Below, piece after piece: positions 19,625 to 30,600 of a stretch of 64,000 nucleotides of DNA (position 1 is the stretch's first letter; every line of letters starts with the position of its first letter). The notes beneath the pieces are model-generated. The model was given only the letters and a program-made list of their open reading frames with translations, was not told the DNA's origin and did not search any database. The position numbers and the translations under genes were made by a program. This DNA comes from Vibrio sp. 99-70-13A1 (GTDB lineage: Bacteria > Pseudomonadota > Gammaproteobacteria > Enterobacterales > Vibrionaceae), in assembly GCF_013114625.1 (NCBI RefSeq), contig NZ_VTXD01000006.1, positions 1 to 64,000 on the forward strand, read 5' to 3'.

Positions 19625-19681
19625 CTTTTCTCACTGCTCTATGAATTGGGGAAAGGAGTATACCACCGTAAAGTTTGAACA

Positions 19682-19712
19682 AAATAAAAGCCGCTAGAAA
19701 AAAGCGGCTTTA
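19682..19712 (-). terminator. ilvIH terminator
   Basis: AAAGCCGCT / AGCGGCTTT stem between the ilvH stop and the diguanylate cyclase start; minus-strand orientation gives a short T-rich tail. Confidence 0.8.
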
Positions 19713-19749
19713 TTATCAATTTTATAAATAGTTAATACTAATTAGGTAT

Positions 19750-20244
19750 TTAACCTTTCAGTGATCTTTCGCCTCGAGCAATACCCACTACACCACTTCT
19801 AGCAACTTCTATTACATCGGTCACTTCAGAAAGCGCTTGAATGAATGCATCCAACTTTTCACTCGTACCAGCCATTTGCACCGTATATTGAGAAGCAGTG
19901 ACATCTACGATCTGCCCTCGGAAAATGTCAGCGGTACGCTTAACTTCAGCACGAGCAAAACCACTGGCTTTGACTTTTACCATCATAAGCTCACGTTCGA
20001 TATGCTCAAATTCCGAGACTTCTTGTACTTTGAGTACATCAATTAACTTGTGCAGTTGCTTTTGAATCTGCTCTAGCTGCATCTCATTTGAATTCGTCGT
20101 TACGTTCAAACGTGACAATGTTGGATCATCCGTTGGCGATACGTTCAAAGATTCAATGTTATAGCCACGCTGAGAAAACAAGCCAACCACGCGAGAAAGT
20201 GCACCAGGTTGGTTTTCCATTAGTAGTGAAATAATGTGTCTCAT
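19750..20244 (-). CDS. ilvH: Acetolactate synthase III small subunit IlvH
   Basis: Regulatory subunit that activates IlvI and gives valine feedback inhibition. The N-terminal ACT domain starts MRHIISLLMENQPGALSRVVGLFSQ and holds YNIESLNVSPTDDPTLSR; the second half has EVKRTADIFRGQIVDVT and ends VEVARSGVVGIARGERSL. Length 164 matches E. coli IlvH (163) and it aligns almost throughout. The start is 1 base beyond the ilvI stop, so the two are co-translated. Confidence 0.97.
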   Translation of the reverse strand: MRHIISLLMENQPGALSRVVGLFSQRGYNIESLNVSPTDDPTLSRLNVTTNSNEMQLEQIQKQLHKLIDVLKVQEVSEFEHIERELMMVKVKASGFARAEVKRTADIFRGQIVDVTASQYTVQMAGTSEKLDAFIQALSEVTDVIEVARSGVVGIARGERSLKG

Positions 20245-20245
20245 A

Positions 20246-21979
20246 TTATGTTCTCTCCGTCTTGCTTAACCACATATTGTCCATACCCTCGCCTTTGATT
20301 TGCATTGGGTAAACGTGCTCGGTGTCATCCACGCTAATATCGACAAACACTAAACGATCTTTCATTGATAGTGCTTTTTCTAAACCTGCCTCTAACTCAT
20401 CAGGAGAAGAAATACGCATACCGACATGACCATACGCTTCTGCGATTGCAGCAAAATCTGGAACTGAGTCCATATATGAATTTGAGTGGCGACCTTGATA
20501 AACAATGTCTTGCCACTGCTTCACCATTCCTAAGAATCGATTGTTTAGGTTGATGATCTTAACTGGAATATTGTATTGAAGAGCCGTTGAAAGCTCTTGG
20601 ATATTCATTTGAATACTGCCATCACCCGTTACAACCACTACTTCTTCTTCTGGTTTAGCGAACTTAACGCCCATACCAGCAGGCAGACCAAAGCCCATAG
20701 TGCCAAGACCACCCGAGTTGATCCAACGGCGTGGTTTATTAAATGGATAGTACAGAGCAGCAAACATTTGATGCTGACCTACGTCAGAAGCAACATATGC
20801 ATCGCCATTGGTTACTTTATGGAGTGTCTCAATAACTTGTTGTGGCTTAATACGTTCTGATGATTTCTCGTATGCAAGGCAATCACGATCTTGCCACTGC
20901 TTAATTTCACTCCACCAGCTTTCGATTGCTTGTTCGTCGTTCGTTCCACCTTGCTCAATCAACAAGTTGACCATGCTCTCTAGCACTTTCTCTGCTGAAC
21001 CTACAATTGGTAGATCGACTTTTACATTTTTAGAGATCGATGAAGGATCGATATCAATATGCATGATTTTCGCATCAGGGCAGTACTTTTCTAGATTATT
21101 GGTCGTACGGTCATCAAAACGAACCCCAATACCAAAAATTAAGTCTGCGTTGTGCATTGCCATATTGGCTTCATACAAGCCATGCATCCCCAACATACCC
21201 AGAGAGTTCTTATGAGTACCCGGAAATGCTCCAAGCCCCATAAGGGTGCTCACAACAGGTAAGTTCAACGTTTCTGCTAGTTTAAGCAATTGCTTATCAG
21301 CTTCAGAGATAACAGCTCCACCACCCACATAAAGCACTGGCTTTTTCGCTTCTAAAAGCGCTTTTAGTGCTTTTTTAATCTGACCTTTATGACCAGTCAG
21401 TGTTGGGTTATACGAACGCATTTTGATGGTTTCTGGGTATTCATATGGAAGTTTAATCTGCGGATTTAGAATATCTTTAGGCAGATCAATAACCACAGGG
21501 CCAGGGCGTCCGGTAGTGGATATATAAAAAGCTTTTTTAACGACTTCAGGAATGTCTTCTGCTTTCTTAACTAGGAAGCTGTGTTTAACAATCGGGCGGG
21601 ATACACCTACGATGTCACACTCTTGGAAAGCATCATTACCAATCAAGTTATTTGGTACGTTACCAGAAATAACAATCATTGGAATTGAGTCCATATAAGC
21701 GGTCGCAATACCAGTTACGGTATTCGTCGCGCCAGGACCAGAACATACCAATACGACACCAGGCTTACCCGTTGAACGGGTGTAACCATCCGCCATATGG
21801 GTTGCAGCTTGCTCGTGTCGTACTAATACGTGTTTAATTTCGGCCGTTTTGGCGTGCAGGGCATCATAGATATCAAGCACAGAGCCACCTGGGTAACCAA
21901 AGATTTGTTCTACACCCTCTTCAATAAGAGACTGCACAACCATCTCTGCGCCAGATAACATTTCAGGTTTTGTTGTCAT
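20246..21979 (-). CDS. ilvI: Acetolactate synthase III large subunit IlvI
   Basis: Thiamine-diphosphate enzyme that condenses two pyruvates to acetolactate (valine, leucine) or pyruvate with 2-ketobutyrate (isoleucine). The catalytic glutamate is in [16 protein letters not shown]; the TPP/Mg motif begins [15 protein letters not shown] and ends near NNRFLGM. I start at the ATG at 21979 ([13 protein letters not shown], 577 residues) because AGGAGAG precedes it; the frame is open to 22003. It forms an operon with ilvH. leuO lies two genes upstream, as in V. cholerae. No leader peptide rich in branched-chain codons is seen upstream, consistent with Lrp-type rather than attenuation control. Confidence 0.97.
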   Translation of the reverse strand: MTTKPEMLSGAEMVVQSLIEEGVEQIFGYPGGSVLDIYDALHAKTAEIKHVLVRHEQAATHMADGYTRSTGKPGVVLVCSGPGATNTVTGIATAYMDSIPMIVISGNVPNNLIGNDAFQECDIVGVSRPIVKHSFLVKKAEDIPEVVKKAFYISTTGRPGPVVIDLPKDILNPQIKLPYEYPETIKMRSYNPTLTGHKGQIKKALKALLEAKKPVLYVGGGAVISEADKQLLKLAETLNLPVVSTLMGLGAFPGTHKNSLGMLGMHGLYEANMAMHNADLIFGIGVRFDDRTTNNLEKYCPDAKIMHIDIDPSSISKNVKVDLPIVGSAEKVLESMVNLLIEQGGTNDEQAIESWWSEIKQWQDRDCLAYEKSSERIKPQQVIETLHKVTNGDAYVASDVGQHQMFAALYYPFNKPRRWINSGGLGTMGFGLPAGMGVKFAKPEEEVVVVTGDGSIQMNIQELSTALQYNIPVKIINLNNRFLGMVKQWQDIVYQGRHSNSYMDSVPDFAAIAEAYGHVGMRISSPDELEAGLEKALSMKDRLVFVDISVDDTEHVYPMQIKGEGMDNMWLSKTERT

Positions 21980-22437
21980 ATTGCTCTCCTTACCAGTTTC
22001 CATTATTGCCTGTTGAGCAGATTGGGCTGGTTTTGCATAGTCTAGGTCTTATTCGTAGCCTAATTCGAAATACTTCCACTTTTTCGGCTATGGCTGCTCT
22101 TTGTGGTAACAAAAGTCAGCGGTACGAAACAACTGTAACTTTTTATTATCATGTGGTCTAACCCTGATTAATCTTTTATCTCACCAATCGGCTACCAAAA
22201 CCCACAAACCCGCAATATAAGGCTAACCTTAACCACCTAACTGACATTAAAATCCAGAACCATCTAGTAAAAAAGAATAAAATATCCAACACAGTGACCT
22301 GTTTTTATTTTTTACCCCTATTTTATCTGTGCGCTTTCGCACATTTACTTAACGTCCAGATACAAAAAATCCCCCGATAAACGCACTCACGTTCACTGGA
22401 GGATTTTTATACATCTCAAAAATTAACTTAAGAGAAA
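21980..22437. promoter_or_regulatory. ilvI upstream region
   Basis: 458 bases without a convincing gene. It should contain the ilvIH promoter. A palindrome TGTGCG-cttt-CGCACA lies at 22328-22343, and the acyl-CoA ligase terminator at 22365-22408. A 30-codon minus-strand frame beginning near 22151 has no enrichment in Ile, Val or Leu codons and was not called. Confidence 0.5.
22365..22408 (-). terminator. Terminator of acyl-CoA ligase gene
   Basis: AAAAATCC-c-CC / GG-a-GGATTTTT with an internal AACG/CGTT mini-stem, 30 bases beyond the minus-strand stop. Confidence 0.75.
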
Positions 22438-24246
22438 TTACTTCTCTTTCGACTTTTCAGTGTACATTTCTTCGATTTCGTCCTGATACTTGTCATGAAT
22501 GACCTTACGACGCAATTTCTGGGTTGGCGTTAATTCACCATCATCCATAGAGAACGCTTTAGGTAACAGCTTGAATCTTTTGACTTGTTCAAACTTAGCT
22601 AACTCATTTTGTAAGCCATTCACACGCTTTTCTAGCATCTCAACAATTTGGTGATGCTTGATAAGCTCAACGCGGTCGTGATACTTAATATTCAGTTCTT
22701 TGGCATACTCTTCTAGCGAGTCATAACAAGGCACAATCAATGCTGAAACAAACTTGCGAGTGTCAGCAATCACCGCGATCTGTTCAATAAAGTGATCTTT
22801 ACCAATCGCACCTTCAATAACTTGAGGTGCAATGTATTTACCACCAGACGTCTTCATCAATTCTTTAATACGGTCTGTAATGAATAGATTACCATTTTCA
22901 TCAAATTGCCCGGCATCGCCCGTTTTTAAGAAGCCTTGTTCATCAAATGTTTTTTCTGTTTCTTCTGGCATTTTGTAATAGCCACGCATCACCATTGGAC
23001 CGCGAACTAAAATCTCGTTTTTGTCACCAATTTTCACTTCAGCGCCAGGCATTGCCATGCCGATAGAGTCAGGGTTAAAGCAGCGATCATCCCAGCATGA
23101 AACCGTTGCCGTGGTTTCTGTCATACCGTAACCAAGCTTTACATTGATTCCAATTGCATGGAAAAAACGTCCGATCGTCTCATCAAGCTTTGCACCACCA
23201 CATGGCATAAAGTTGATGTTGCCACCAAGTAATGCACGCAGTTTAGACAGAACAAGTTTATCCGCTAGTGCATGACTCTTACTAAGCATGAACGACGGTG
23301 TACGACCTTCTTGGTGACAAACTGACAGCTTTGCCCCCATGTTTACCGCCCAAGTGAACATCACTTTACGGATGAAAGGCGCTTTAGATACTTTTTCGTG
23401 AATAGCTGAGAAGATTTTCTCGTAGAAGCGAGGAACTGCGCTCATCACAGTAGGCTTAACATCGCTCAATGCATCACGTACTTGCATGGTGTCTTGCAGG
23501 TAGCAATTTGTTGCACCTTTATATAAGACATAAAACGTCCATGCGCGTTCGAATACGTGAGAAAGCGGAAGGAAACATAGAGAGACATCATCTTGGCTTA
23601 AGCTCAGGCGCTCATCATGACCTGCGAGCTGAGAACCAATATTCGTGTAGTCCAGCATGACGCCTTTTGGTTGACCTGTGGTACCTGATGTATAAATCAG
23701 CGTCAGTAAATCATCCATTTGTGCATCGGCTAAACGAGAATCTAATTCAGCTTGCTGTGCTTCAACACCGCGTGCCATGAATTCAGCCCAAGACAGAGCA
23801 AAATCATGCCCTTGAGTGTCGATTCCTTCTGACATAACAACGACAGTTTCAAGCTGCTCACATTCTTCAAAAATATCCACGGCGGCATCAAATTGAGCTT
23901 GCTCGCCAACGAACAGAACCTTTACGTCTGCATTTTGAATGATGTAAGACGACTGAGCAGCCGTATTAGTTGGATAGATCGGTACGGTAACAAGACGAGC
24001 TTGTAATGATGCAAAGTCAGCGATTGTCCACTGAGGCATGTTATTTGAAAAGATACCGATCTTATCTTGGATTCTCAGTCCTTGAGCCAGTAACGCTAAT
24101 GATAGCGTATCGATTTGTTCACCAAACTGCTGCCAGCTAATGCCTTCCCACACGTTGTTTACTTTATGTTTTAAAGCAGTGCGGCTGCCACCTTGGGCAA
24201 TTTGGTCACGAAGTCTTTTTACGATATGAAAATCTAAATTGGCCAT
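22438..24246 (-). CDS. Long-chain acyl-CoA ligase (AMP-forming)
   Basis: Activates long-chain fatty acids to acyl-CoA through an acyl-adenylate. The AMP-binding P-loop [13 protein letters not shown] lies near residue 190; [10 protein letters not shown] and the hinge [24 protein letters not shown] follow, then the C-terminal subdomain with [10 protein letters not shown]. Length 602 and the layout fit the eukaryote-like COG1022 type rather than E. coli FadD (561), so I give no symbol. The gene lies between leuO and ilvIH, the known vibrio order (VC2484 region by recall). Its own terminator follows. It may act in envelope lipid recycling rather than in growth on fatty acids. Confidence 0.93.
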   Translation of the reverse strand: MANLDFHIVKRLRDQIAQGGSRTALKHKVNNVWEGISWQQFGEQIDTLSLALLAQGLRIQDKIGIFSNNMPQWTIADFASLQARLVTVPIYPTNTAAQSSYIIQNADVKVLFVGEQAQFDAAVDIFEECEQLETVVVMSEGIDTQGHDFALSWAEFMARGVEAQQAELDSRLADAQMDDLLTLIYTSGTTGQPKGVMLDYTNIGSQLAGHDERLSLSQDDVSLCFLPLSHVFERAWTFYVLYKGATNCYLQDTMQVRDALSDVKPTVMSAVPRFYEKIFSAIHEKVSKAPFIRKVMFTWAVNMGAKLSVCHQEGRTPSFMLSKSHALADKLVLSKLRALLGGNINFMPCGGAKLDETIGRFFHAIGINVKLGYGMTETTATVSCWDDRCFNPDSIGMAMPGAEVKIGDKNEILVRGPMVMRGYYKMPEETEKTFDEQGFLKTGDAGQFDENGNLFITDRIKELMKTSGGKYIAPQVIEGAIGKDHFIEQIAVIADTRKFVSALIVPCYDSLEEYAKELNIKYHDRVELIKHHQIVEMLEKRVNGLQNELAKFEQVKRFKLLPKAFSMDDGELTPTQKLRRKVIHDKYQDEIEEMYTEKSKEK

Positions 24247-24391
24247 GTCTTTACCTTTGGCTTACACCTGTAAGCTATTTTGAGCGCACAAGTGTACCTT
24301 TGATCATAGAAAAGGCAACTGATGAAGCTCAAAGTTATAAGTAATAGTATGCTCAACTTTAACTCAATGATGCATTTATCACTTAACAAAC

Positions 24392-24428
24392 AAAAAAGCC
24401 CCAAGCTAAACATTAACTTGAGGCTTTA
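24392..24428 (-). terminator. leuO terminator
   Basis: AAAGCC-c-CAAG / CTTG-a-GGCTTT with an 11-base loop, just past the leuO stop; the minus-strand tail is T-rich. Confidence 0.78.
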
Positions 24429-24447
24429 ATATCAATAAGATAGCGGC

Positions 24448-25407
24448 TTAATTAAGCGCTACTACCTCACCGCAAATCATCATCAATTGATCTCGTAACC
24501 AAATGTGACCTTTATCTTTTTCACTTGATTCGTGCCAGCTTAAGTAACCTGAAATCGCAGCGTTATCGAATGGGAAATCAATCACTTGTAGTTGATCTTT
24601 ATTCGCAGCATTTTCAACCATCCAGCGTGGAGCAATAGTCACAAGTTCAGATTGACCAACCACATACAGTACATTGCTTAAGCTTGTACCTTCGTAGTAT
24701 GCCAAGCAGTCAAGATCACGATACGCTTGTTCAGAGAAACTGCGCTGACCATGAATGCGAGAAAGTTTTGCATGCTTTTCATCTAGCAATTCAGTCTTTG
24801 TCACTTCACCGTTGATACGTGGGTGAGATTTAGCAACAACAACCACTAATTCGTCTTGGAAAATTTCAGTGCTAGAGAAGCCTTGCTCATCAAATCGAGC
24901 ATAATCGATCACAAAATCGATCTCTTGGTAACGCATACGCTCAGATAATTGACGATCAAATTCAGCATCCATATGCAATTGAACGTTTGGAGCTTGAGTA
25001 CTGATAGACGACATAATCTTAGGTGCAAAACGCATATCGCATGGGCTACAAATAGCGAGCTTAAACATGCGTGAAGATGTCTCTGGAGAGAAAACAGAGC
25101 TTGGTAGTTCATTACGAACTAGCTGAAGCGCTTGACGAATTGGACCAAATAATTGACGAGCTCGCTGAGTCGGTTGAATACCACGACCCTGACGCATAAA
25201 CAGTTCGTCATTAAACATCACTTTAAGACGCGCAACAGCGTTACTTACTGCTGGTTGAGACATTCCTAAATTGTGAGCTGCACGTGTGATGTTTTGTTCC
25301 TGCATTACTGCATCAAAAACAGTTAAAAGGTTTAAATCTACTCCACGTAATGTGCTTTCCATTCTATAGCTAGCAATAGCACTCATTGCATCTTTTTTCT
25401 CTAACAT
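24448..25407 (-). CDS. leuO: LysR-family regulator LeuO
   Basis: Global LysR-type regulator that counteracts H-NS silencing in enterics; in V. cholerae it links to stress and virulence control. The helix-turn-helix is in RGVDLNLLTVFDAVMQEQNI followed by TRAAHNLGMSQPAVSNAVARL; the effector domain spans about 100-310. At 319 residues it is close to E. coli LeuO (314). Identity rests on sequence type plus location near ilvIH and leuABCD. GAGG precedes the first ATG; Met8 is an alternative start. The 347-base upstream region is very AT-rich, as is typical for an H-NS-controlled promoter. Confidence 0.9.
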   Translation of the reverse strand: MLEKKDAMSAIASYRMESTLRGVDLNLLTVFDAVMQEQNITRAAHNLGMSQPAVSNAVARLKVMFNDELFMRQGRGIQPTQRARQLFGPIRQALQLVRNELPSSVFSPETSSRMFKLAICSPCDMRFAPKIMSSISTQAPNVQLHMDAEFDRQLSERMRYQEIDFVIDYARFDEQGFSSTEIFQDELVVVVAKSHPRINGEVTKTELLDEKHAKLSRIHGQRSFSEQAYRDLDCLAYYEGTSLSNVLYVVGQSELVTIAPRWMVENAANKDQLQVIDFPFDNAAISGYLSWHESSEKDKGHIWLRDQLMMICGEVVALN

Positions 25408-25754
25408 TCAGGTTGCCTCTTGTCATATTCGACAGCGTTAAATTTGTAATGGTATGGGAATAGATAACCACTGATTCTTATATTTGTCAGGCCGATATTT
25501 CTCGGCTGACTTCTACTATTAACCAATACTTCGCAGGTCGCCAACAAGATTGATAAAGAATAATGTAATTTTACCTCACCTATTAATTAGTTATTAAATT
25601 TCAATAATTTATACAATCATAAAAAAATATAAAATTGTTCAATTTTGGTTTTAAATATCCTTTGAGCTAAGACTTAGAACATTGGTTACAATTGTTACAA
25701 GTCATTGAGGCTGTGTATTAATGAGTAACCCCATTCAAAAACCTCAGCTATGAA
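25408..25754. promoter_or_regulatory. leuO upstream region, AT-rich
   Basis: 347 bases, no gene. The part 25560-25670 is almost entirely A and T. A hairpin GTCAG-(g)-CCGA / TCGG-CTGAC lies at 25486-25510, likely in the leuO leader. The glycosyltransferase gene ends at the far side with its own stem-loop. Confidence 0.55.
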
Positions 25755-25775
25755 TCAATTTATTGATGCATAGCT
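25746..25775 (-). terminator. Stem-loop across the glycosyltransferase stop codon
   Basis: AGCTATG-a-ATCAAT / ATTGAT-g-CATAGCT, nearly perfect, loop TT; on the minus strand a run of five T follows several bases later. It overlaps the last codons of the gene. Confidence 0.5.
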
Positions 25776-26819
25776 AGGGAAATCAACCTTATCCCAGAGT
25801 TGCTTTCTCAGAGCATCTTGATTCGTCCAATTACCCGCTAAGACCCATTCCACAATCGCACTGGCAACGTCTGGGTAAGTGACTATTTCCGCTTGTTCTT
25901 CATTAAGCCAGCTACGTAAAATAGCAGGGTCTAAAAAACTCATAGTTTGAGCTAGACCTAAAGCTTCCAAAGTAGCAGCATTACTACGCTGTTCAAATTG
26001 CCCATCGAGAGGCTTCAAGAGTAACTTCTTTCCAAGAGTCAATGCCTCGGAAGGTAATTCAAAACCACCATTGGCCACGACTCCTGAGCACTGTTTTAAG
26101 TCCACTTGAAAATGATTAAAGCTTAAAGGTTTGAATACGACATTCTCGATTGTATTTTGCTCGATAATTTCTGGATGATAGCAAACAAATTGGTGTGAGA
26201 TGAATTTCATCAATAATTCAGAAATTGCCTCTACACCTTCAAATGGTAGATAAACCAAAGTGAAATTTTGCTGATCTTGCCCTTCCGTTTTTTTACTCAC
26301 TTCAGAACAAGTATGGACAATTGGAGGGAGAATCGGCTGTTCAAAGTGATACCAGTGCAAACCAATGTAATGCTCTGTTGGAGCAAAGTGCTGTATAACC
26401 GAATGCTCTATCCAATTCCCACCAGCTTTGGGGACATCAAATCGAAAAGCATTTTGATGGCTGATCCCAATGCAGGGCACTTTTTGTTTTCGTGCTGCCC
26501 AAGCGGTCACCGGTTCAAAGTCATTCAACACTAAATCATATTGCGTTAAATCGAGCTGCTTAATCTCTTTCACAAGTCGCCAGATACTATTTTTCATGAA
26601 GCTCTTTGAATACTTCACTTGGCCTTGTTCGCTATAAAACGTAAGCCCACTTCTTGTTTGGTAATCACCAAAATCTTCCATTGAAAAATACTTATTGGCA
26701 TCTCGGCCTGAAAACAAGAAATCCACATCAATGTTTTGCTTACGAAATGCGATTGCCATTGCACGAGCGCGGGCTATGTGCCCATTTCCGGTTCCTTGTA
26801 CACCATAGAGAATTTTCAT
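25755..26819 (-). CDS. MJ1255/VC2487-type glycosyltransferase
   Basis: A 354-residue GT-B fold protein. It starts MKILYGVQGTGNGHIARARAMA, the nucleotide-sugar transferase glycine loop, and the second domain contains VVANGGFELPSEALTLGKKLLLKPL, similar to the donor-binding region of MurG-like enzymes. The family was named from Methanocaldococcus MJ1255 and V. cholerae VC2487. Donor and acceptor are unknown. The neighbours are a PAP2 phosphatase upstream on the same strand, separated by about 96 bases, which fits a lipid-linked sugar or phospholipid role, but that is inference. No membrane segments seen. Confidence 0.88.
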   Translation of the reverse strand: MKILYGVQGTGNGHIARARAMAIAFRKQNIDVDFLFSGRDANKYFSMEDFGDYQTRSGLTFYSEQGQVKYSKSFMKNSIWRLVKEIKQLDLTQYDLVLNDFEPVTAWAARKQKVPCIGISHQNAFRFDVPKAGGNWIEHSVIQHFAPTEHYIGLHWYHFEQPILPPIVHTCSEVSKKTEGQDQQNFTLVYLPFEGVEAISELLMKFISHQFVCYHPEIIEQNTIENVVFKPLSFNHFQVDLKQCSGVVANGGFELPSEALTLGKKLLLKPLDGQFEQRSNAATLEALGLAQTMSFLDPAILRSWLNEEQAEIVTYPDVASAIVEWVLAGNWTNQDALRKQLWDKVDFPSYASIN

Positions 26820-26915
26820 TTTTAACGTCGACCACTCTTCTTGTTATCAATTTAGGCTATATAAGCTATTGCGACATAAGCTCTTGCTATATAAACCTGT
26901 CATATAAAAATCTAG

Positions 26916-27440
26916 TTATAGAACACTGTTTATCGCCAAGTTGGCGCACGCGATGCCTAAAGCGGCACCAATTAACACATCAGTAAGGAAATGCACCCCG
27001 AGTAAGATACGAGAAGTCCCAATTGCAAATGCCCAAACCAAGCAAGCCGGATATAAGCTTGGATAAAAGTGACCGATAACCGTTGCCATTAAAAATGCAG
27101 CAGCTGAGTGACCTGAAGGTAAGCTGTATTTATCTGATGGGACGATATGAGATTGGAGTAGTTCTGAAAACTCTGCGGGGCGACGGCGTTTAAGTGTATT
27201 TTTAGCTAGCCAATAAATCGGAAGTTCAATGGCAAAAGCGGTTAAGCCGACCATTAGAAAATCCTTTCCATATTGGCTATCAACGAATAAAGCCAACACT
27301 CCAAATAATAGATATAAATGCCCATCACCAGTATGTGAAATGGCTTTACTGACCATTGCACTCTGGTTGCAGTAGCGACTTCTTAAACAAAACAATGAAA
27401 ATGCCACATCCCAGCGGACGATAGGCTCGATAGTACGCAT
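26916..27440 (-). CDS. PAP2-family membrane phosphatase
   Basis: Predicted lipid-phosphate phosphatase. The three PAP2 motifs are present: KNTLKRRRPAE, PSGHSAAA, and SRILLGVHFLTDVLIG, whose two histidines and arginines form the active site. Several membrane helices are visible. I chose the ATG at 27440 (MRTIEPIVRWDVAFSL) because an AAGGAAGA ribosome site precedes it. The frame reaches a TTG at 27542, but that has no ribosome site. Substrate is unknown: undecaprenyl diphosphate, phosphatidic acid or phosphatidylglycerol-phosphate are all possible. Conserved next to the glycosyltransferase in vibrios. Confidence 0.88.
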   Translation of the reverse strand: MRTIEPIVRWDVAFSLFCLRSRYCNQSAMVSKAISHTGDGHLYLLFGVLALFVDSQYGKDFLMVGLTAFAIELPIYWLAKNTLKRRRPAEFSELLQSHIVPSDKYSLPSGHSAAAFLMATVIGHFYPSLYPACLVWAFAIGTSRILLGVHFLTDVLIGAALGIACANLAINSVL

Positions 27441-27575
27441 GCGATCTTCCTTAGCCGTTTTTGATTCCATTAACGCTAAAGTTAGGCTCAATAAATGACA
27501 GTTGAGTGACGATTTTGCGGATAAAAAATGAACATTACTCAAATTTTGAAAGGGGTGATTTAAAAGCGATAAAAC

Positions 27576-27602
27576 AAAAAAAGCGACTCTAGGTCGCTTT
27601 TT
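27576..27602 (-). terminator. Terminator of RND efflux operon
   Basis: AAAAAAAGCGAC-tctag-GTCGCTTTTTG: seven-base GC core with A- and T-runs; bidirectional shape, 33 bases beyond the pump gene stop. Confidence 0.88.
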
Positions 27603-27634
27603 GTTATTAGTGATTAGCTATGAGTGAAAAGTGG

Positions 27635-30600
27635 CTAAGCTTCTAGTGGTTCATGCTTTTTGACCATTCCGAAATCCGCCAAAATGGCGTAGGCGGCAGG
27701 GATCATAAATAGCACAAGTAATGTTGAGGCAAAAATACCAAACACAATGGATATAACCAAAGGCTGAATAACCTGAGCTTGTAAACTTGTCTCCGTCAGC
27801 AGCGGTAATAAACCCGCAGCCGTGGTCATGGATGTCAAAAATACTGCACGAAAACGCTCACGGCTCGCCTTCACTACCGAGTCATGCACGCTGTCCCCTT
27901 CATCCACATGGTGCCTGATATATTGCACGAGCAAGATTGAGTCATTCACCACTATCCCTGCTAAAGAAACAAAACCCATCATGCTCGGCATGCTAAGTGA
28001 GTGCCCTAACAACCAGTGCCCAATAACCACACCAATAAACGCAAGTGGAATGGCAAGCATTACCACCACAGGCTCTAGGTAACTTCTAAACTGATAACTA
28101 AGAATGGCAAAAACACCAAACAGCCCGAGTAAGAAGCCTTTCCCCATTGAAGCACCTGTTTTAGCGGCATCCTTAGCTTCACCTTCAAAATCAAAACGTA
28201 GCCCAGGGTATTTAGTCGTAAGCTTACTTGCTTCTTCTCTTTGGAATTGAAGTAAAATGGCTGACGAGCTGGCTTTCTTGTTATCAATATCACCAAAAAC
28301 ACTGACCGTTCTTAACCCATCAATACGTTGAATTCGAACGTAGTTTCTTTGGAAATCTAGAGTCGCCAAAGTGGCTAGTGGGATCTGGCTACCATCACTG
28401 GTAATAATCGGGAAGTTAGCAAGTTGCTGTAAGTCACCGGCTTGAGCTTTATCCAAACGTACTTCAATAGAGATATTTTCAACGCCCAACTGGATTTCGT
28501 CTGCGGTTTGTCCAAAGAATGCAGCACGCAGCTGTGATGCGATCATTTGTCCATTTACGCCATAAGTTTCTGCGCCATCACGTAATTTAACCAACACCTC
28601 TTCTTTACCCATGCGCATGTCATCAAGCACACCATGGACACCATCAAAGCGGTTCAGGTAGTTTTGAATATCAATAGAAGCTGACTTCAATTCATCTAAG
28701 TCATCATGCTTCACTCTGATCTCAATCGCGCGACCACCAGGTCCCATCGTTGGCTGCTTAAATACAAGGGAGATTGGGTCCGCAAGATCGCCTATGTCTT
28801 CTCGCCAAGCATCAATAAAATCATCGATGACAGTGTTACGACTTTCTGACCCTCGTAAGTCGAGTCGCACTGTTGCAAGGTGAGGTCCTGACTCATTGGC
28901 ATCCGCATTAGCATTGAATTGGCTTGTGATATGTTCAACTAATGTGTTGCCCTCCTCTACTTGCTCACTCCACTCTTCATTTAATCGCTGCGCTGATGTG
29001 ACAATTCTATCCACTACCTTTTCGGTTTGTGCGAGTGACGAACCAGGAGGAAGAATAATACGAGCTTCTGCAATATCCCCATCAAGTTCAGGGAAAGGTT
29101 GGAATTTAACTAAGCCACCAACAATTAATGAAATGGATATCAGTAAAAGTGCTAGCACACCTCCCATAAAGGCATAACGGTACGCTACCACTTTTTCAAC
29201 CGCATTCATCAATGTTGTATTTCTGAAGTTTTCAAACTTCTCAAGTAATACCACTTTAAAGCGTAACGCTGGTTTTTCTTTTTTCTCTTTATGCAAAGAG
29301 TGAGAAAGGTGATTTGGCAGAATTAAAAATGCTTCAACTAGGCTCAGTGACAGCACCAAAATCAGAACCTGTGGTACCGCTTTAAGTACTGCCCCCATTT
29401 CCCCGTCAAGAAACAGTAAACTACCGAAAATACAGACGGTTGTTAAAAATGAAGACAATACGCCCGGGAAGACTTTTTTCACGCCGTTATAAACCGCGTC
29501 ATCGACTTTCTGCCCTCTGTCTAGGTGAGAAGCTATCGACTCTGCAATTACGATGGCGTCATCCATCATGATCCCGATCGCCATTAATAGACCGACAAGA
29601 GACATGATATTGATGGATAAACCTAGGTTAGCCATTAAAAATAAGCCACCTAAGAAAGCAACAGGAAGACCCGCTGCAACCCAAAATGAATAACGTAAAC
29701 TGAAGAACAACCACATGGTCGCAAACACAAGAACAATACCTTGCCAGCCATTACTGACCATCATGGTCAACCTGTCCCAAAGCACTGATGACAAGTCATT
29801 GGTCATCTGTAATGTCACGCCGTCAGGAGCTACGGCACGTTGATCGTCTACAAACTGAGTCACGCGTTCTTTTATACGCAGCGCATCATCTTCTTTGTTT
29901 TTACTAATTTTAAGCAGTGCTGACGGTTTACCATCAAACAAGACTTTTTGTTCATCAAGCTCAAACCTATCAGTGATCGTCGCTATGTCTCGTAAGCGAA
30001 TCACAGATCCATTTGCAGCAGAGCCCACTACAATATTTTCAAGCTCTACAGGGGTCACTCTTCTTTCATCAAAACGAATTAGGAAGTGTTTATCTGGCGT
30101 TTCAATATTACCACTCGGTAATTTAATATTTTGTCTGCCAATTTGATCGGCAATATCACCGACCGTTAGCCCAAGCTGCCTGATCGCTTGCCCATCTAAT
30201 TCCACGCGATACTGGTGATCAGAAAATCCACTGACTTCAACCAGTGAAACCTCATAATCTAACTTCATGATCCGCTTAAGATCTTCCGCATAAGCTTTCA
30301 AATCCGGCCAAGAAGTATTTGCCGTGATGGCAACATCAACAACAGGCTCATTCCAGTCTAGCTCTTGGACAATAGGAGACTCGATTTCAGAAGGAAAATC
30401 ATTAATGGAATTGATCTGTGTTTGAACATCCACCAGCATTCGACCAATATCTGCTTTTTCATTGAGCTTTAAAATCAGCCGTGCACTACCTTCAATGGCC
30501 TCACATTGCGTCTCTTCTATGTTAGATAAACCATCTACTGCGTCTTCCATACGAATACATAAGCTTTCTTCTACTTCCTGAGGAGAAGCTCCGGGATACA

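Noticed and set aside
22060..22151. Thirty-codon minus-strand frame upstream of ilvI as attenuator leader
   Set aside because: No enrichment in Ile, Val or Leu codons and no following terminator before ilvI.
27441..27542. TTG-started extension of the PAP2 protein
   Set aside because: No ribosome site; the ATG at 27440 has a good one and the extension has no family similarity.
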